From JAGLOK01 sp963676355 (GTDB lineage Bacteria > Bacillota > Clostridia > Christensenellales > UMGS416): a DNA stretch of 64,000 nucleotides. The stretch spans positions 2,976,001 through 3,040,000 of the forward strand of contig OY781093.1 in assembly GCA_963676355.1 (NCBI GenBank), in the 5' to 3' direction. Positions 63,050-64,000 of this stretch are shown here, piece after piece; the stretch's first letter is position 1; every line of letters starts with the position of its first letter. The position numbers and the translations under genes are program-made. The notes below the pieces were generated by a model. That model did no database searches, was not told the DNA's origin, and saw only the letters and a program-made list of their open reading frames with translations.

Positions 63050-64000
63050 TTAGACAGGTGCTTTGTTTACAATTTCTGTTATTCTTACACCGTAATTGTC
63101 ATCTATTACAACAACTTCACCCACAGCAAACAGTACACCATTTACCATTATGTCAACCATTTCACCCGCCATGCGGTTCAAAACAACCACAGAACCGGTA
63201 GATAAAGCCAGTATTTCCTTTATTGTTTTTCTGCTGCTTCCAAGTTCGACTGTCACCTGAAGCGGCACTTCCATTATAAGCCCCATGTTCTTATCATCAG
63301 CTGCCCCGCCCGAGGTTCCGGGTACGGAATCAAATGATTGATATTGAACCGCTTTAACTCCCACCACACTTTGCTCTTTAATTGGCGGTTGTGGAGCTGT
63401 TGTCGGCTGCTGCGCAGAATAAGTCGGCTCAGGAGCTTGAGGTGGTGCTGCCTGTACACTCTCGCTTGGTGCTGCTGGTGCAGGTGCCTCTTCCTCTTCG
63501 CCTCCTAAAATTTTGTGCAAGATCTCTTTTCCGGATTCATAAGGAATAATCTGCATTATATTACTTTCAAGAAGGCCTTCAATCTCCATCCTAAAGCTCA
63601 CCATTATTGTGACATCTTTTTCGTTCACAAGCTCTGAAAAATCTGTATCGCCAACATCCAACGCCTTTACTCTTGGGGTTGAAATATTTATTGGTCTTCC
63701 CAAAACATCAGCAAGCGCTGTTGATGAAGAACCCACCATTTGGTTCATTACTTCGCTGATCGCGCTGAAGGCAAGCTCATCCAGCTCATCACCTTCATTG
63801 ACTTCTCCTTCACCACCCATTAGGAGGTTAGTCATCATGAGAACGTCTTTCTTTTTAAGGATAAATATGTTATAGCCACTTATACCTTCAGTATAAGACA
63901 CTTCAACTCCAACATATGGGGTTTTGAATTCAGATATATGGTCTTCTATAGTACCAACCGTTACTTTCGGTGTAGTTATATGAACCCTCTTATTCAATAA
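63050..64000 (-). CDS. fliY: Flagellar motor switch protein FliY (5' end outside window)
   Basis: Switch-complex subunit and CheY-P phosphatase; the frame is open to the right edge, so the N-terminus is missing. The CheC-like part shows the phosphatase signature S-x3-E-x2-N-x22-P starting at SAISEVMNQ. A Pro/Ala/Gln-rich linker of about 40 residues leads to the C-terminal FliN domain (MEVPLQVTVELGSSRKTIKEIL, GEMVDIMVNGVLFAVGEVVVIDDNYGVRI). It belongs with the chemotaxis genes downstream, separated from cheR by a 159-base AT-rich gap. The in-frame TTG at 63997 is probably an internal leucine, not the start. Confidence 0.94.
   Translation of the reverse strand, partial: LLNKRVHITTPKVTVGTIEDHISEFKTPYVGVEVSYTEGISGYNIFILKKKDVLMMTNLLMGGEGEVNEGDELDELAFSAISEVMNQMVGSSSTALADVLGRPINISTPRVKALDVGDTDFSELVNEKDVTIMVSFRMEIEGLLESNIMQIIPYESGKEILHKILGGEEEEAPAPAAPSESVQAAPPQAPEPTYSAQQPTTAPQPPIKEQSVVGVKAVQYQSFDSVPGTSGGAADDKNMGLIMEVPLQVTVELGSSRKTIKEILALSTGSVVVLNRMAGEMVDIMVNGVLFAVGEVVVIDDNYGVRITEIVNKAPV

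Noticed and set aside
1..64000. CRISPR arrays, prophage, insertion sequences, tRNA or rRNA genes
   Set aside because: I looked for regularly spaced repeats, transposase or integrase motifs and RNA gene signatures and saw none.

Overview
The window is from a motile, low-GC Gram-positive bacterium, most likely a member of class Clostridia (Lachnospirales-like). The evidence is AT-rich DNA with strong AGGAGG ribosome binding sites, frequent GTG/TTG starts, YesM/YesN-type two-component regulators, LplB/YtcP-type sugar ABC permeases, a FliY-type switch protein and CheD. I see no tRNA, rRNA, CRISPR array, phage gene or insertion sequence. The sugar repertoire includes a GH50 agarase-family enzyme and a GH88 unsaturated-uronyl hydrolase. 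This suggests a gut or marine organism exposed to algal or other complex acidic and fucosylated galactans; that habitat is inference.

About 83% of the window (1-53.4 kb) is one long carbohydrate-utilisation region built from several operons. (a) 1-1289: a sugar-binding lipoprotein cut by the window edge. (b) 1798-3977 (+): a GH29 fucosidase and an SGNH esterase gene interrupted by one in-frame TAG. (c) 16395-4014 (-): two tandem GH106-like giants, a YesM/YesN two-component pair, an orphan sugar-binding lipoprotein and a transaldolase. (d) 16662-23411 (+): GH2, an atypical Gfo/Idh/MocA protein, GH42 and a second transaldolase. (e) A solitary XRE/TPR regulator. (f) 30632-24773 (-): GH29, GH42 and GH95. 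(g) 37531-30841 (-): aldo/keto reductase, class II tagatose/fructose-bisphosphate aldolase, LacI regulator, FGGY kinase, GatD-like zinc dehydrogenase and a UroD-like protein, under a promoter whose start region carries a perfect palindromic operator. (h) 42418-37940 (-): LacI regulator, beta-propeller glycosidase, FAD oxidoreductase and GH88. A divergent GH35-like enzyme lies at 42702-44288. (i) 52413-44408 (-): two CUT1 permeases, binding lipoprotein, GH50-family enzyme and GH2. (j) araD at 53426-52737.

None of the glycosidases shows a signal peptide, so the logic is import of oligosaccharides followed by cytoplasmic dismantling. Fucose would be released by GH29/GH95, galactose by GH2/GH42/GH35-like/GH50, possibly rhamnose by GH106-like enzymes, and unsaturated uronate by GH88. 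Monosaccharides would then be processed by redox enzymes, a kinase and aldolase/transaldolases. No sugar isomerase is visible; the reductase plus polyol dehydrogenase in operon (g) could replace one. Three related cre/LacI-type sites tie operons (h), (i) and the GH35-like gene together.

The last 10.5 kb (53.5-64 kb, all minus strand) is a chemotaxis cluster: fliY (5' end outside the window), cheR, cheA, cheD, cheB, then a receptor, cheW and a second receptor. Where the first in-frame codon of an open frame lacked a ribosome binding site, I moved the start to the codon that has one.
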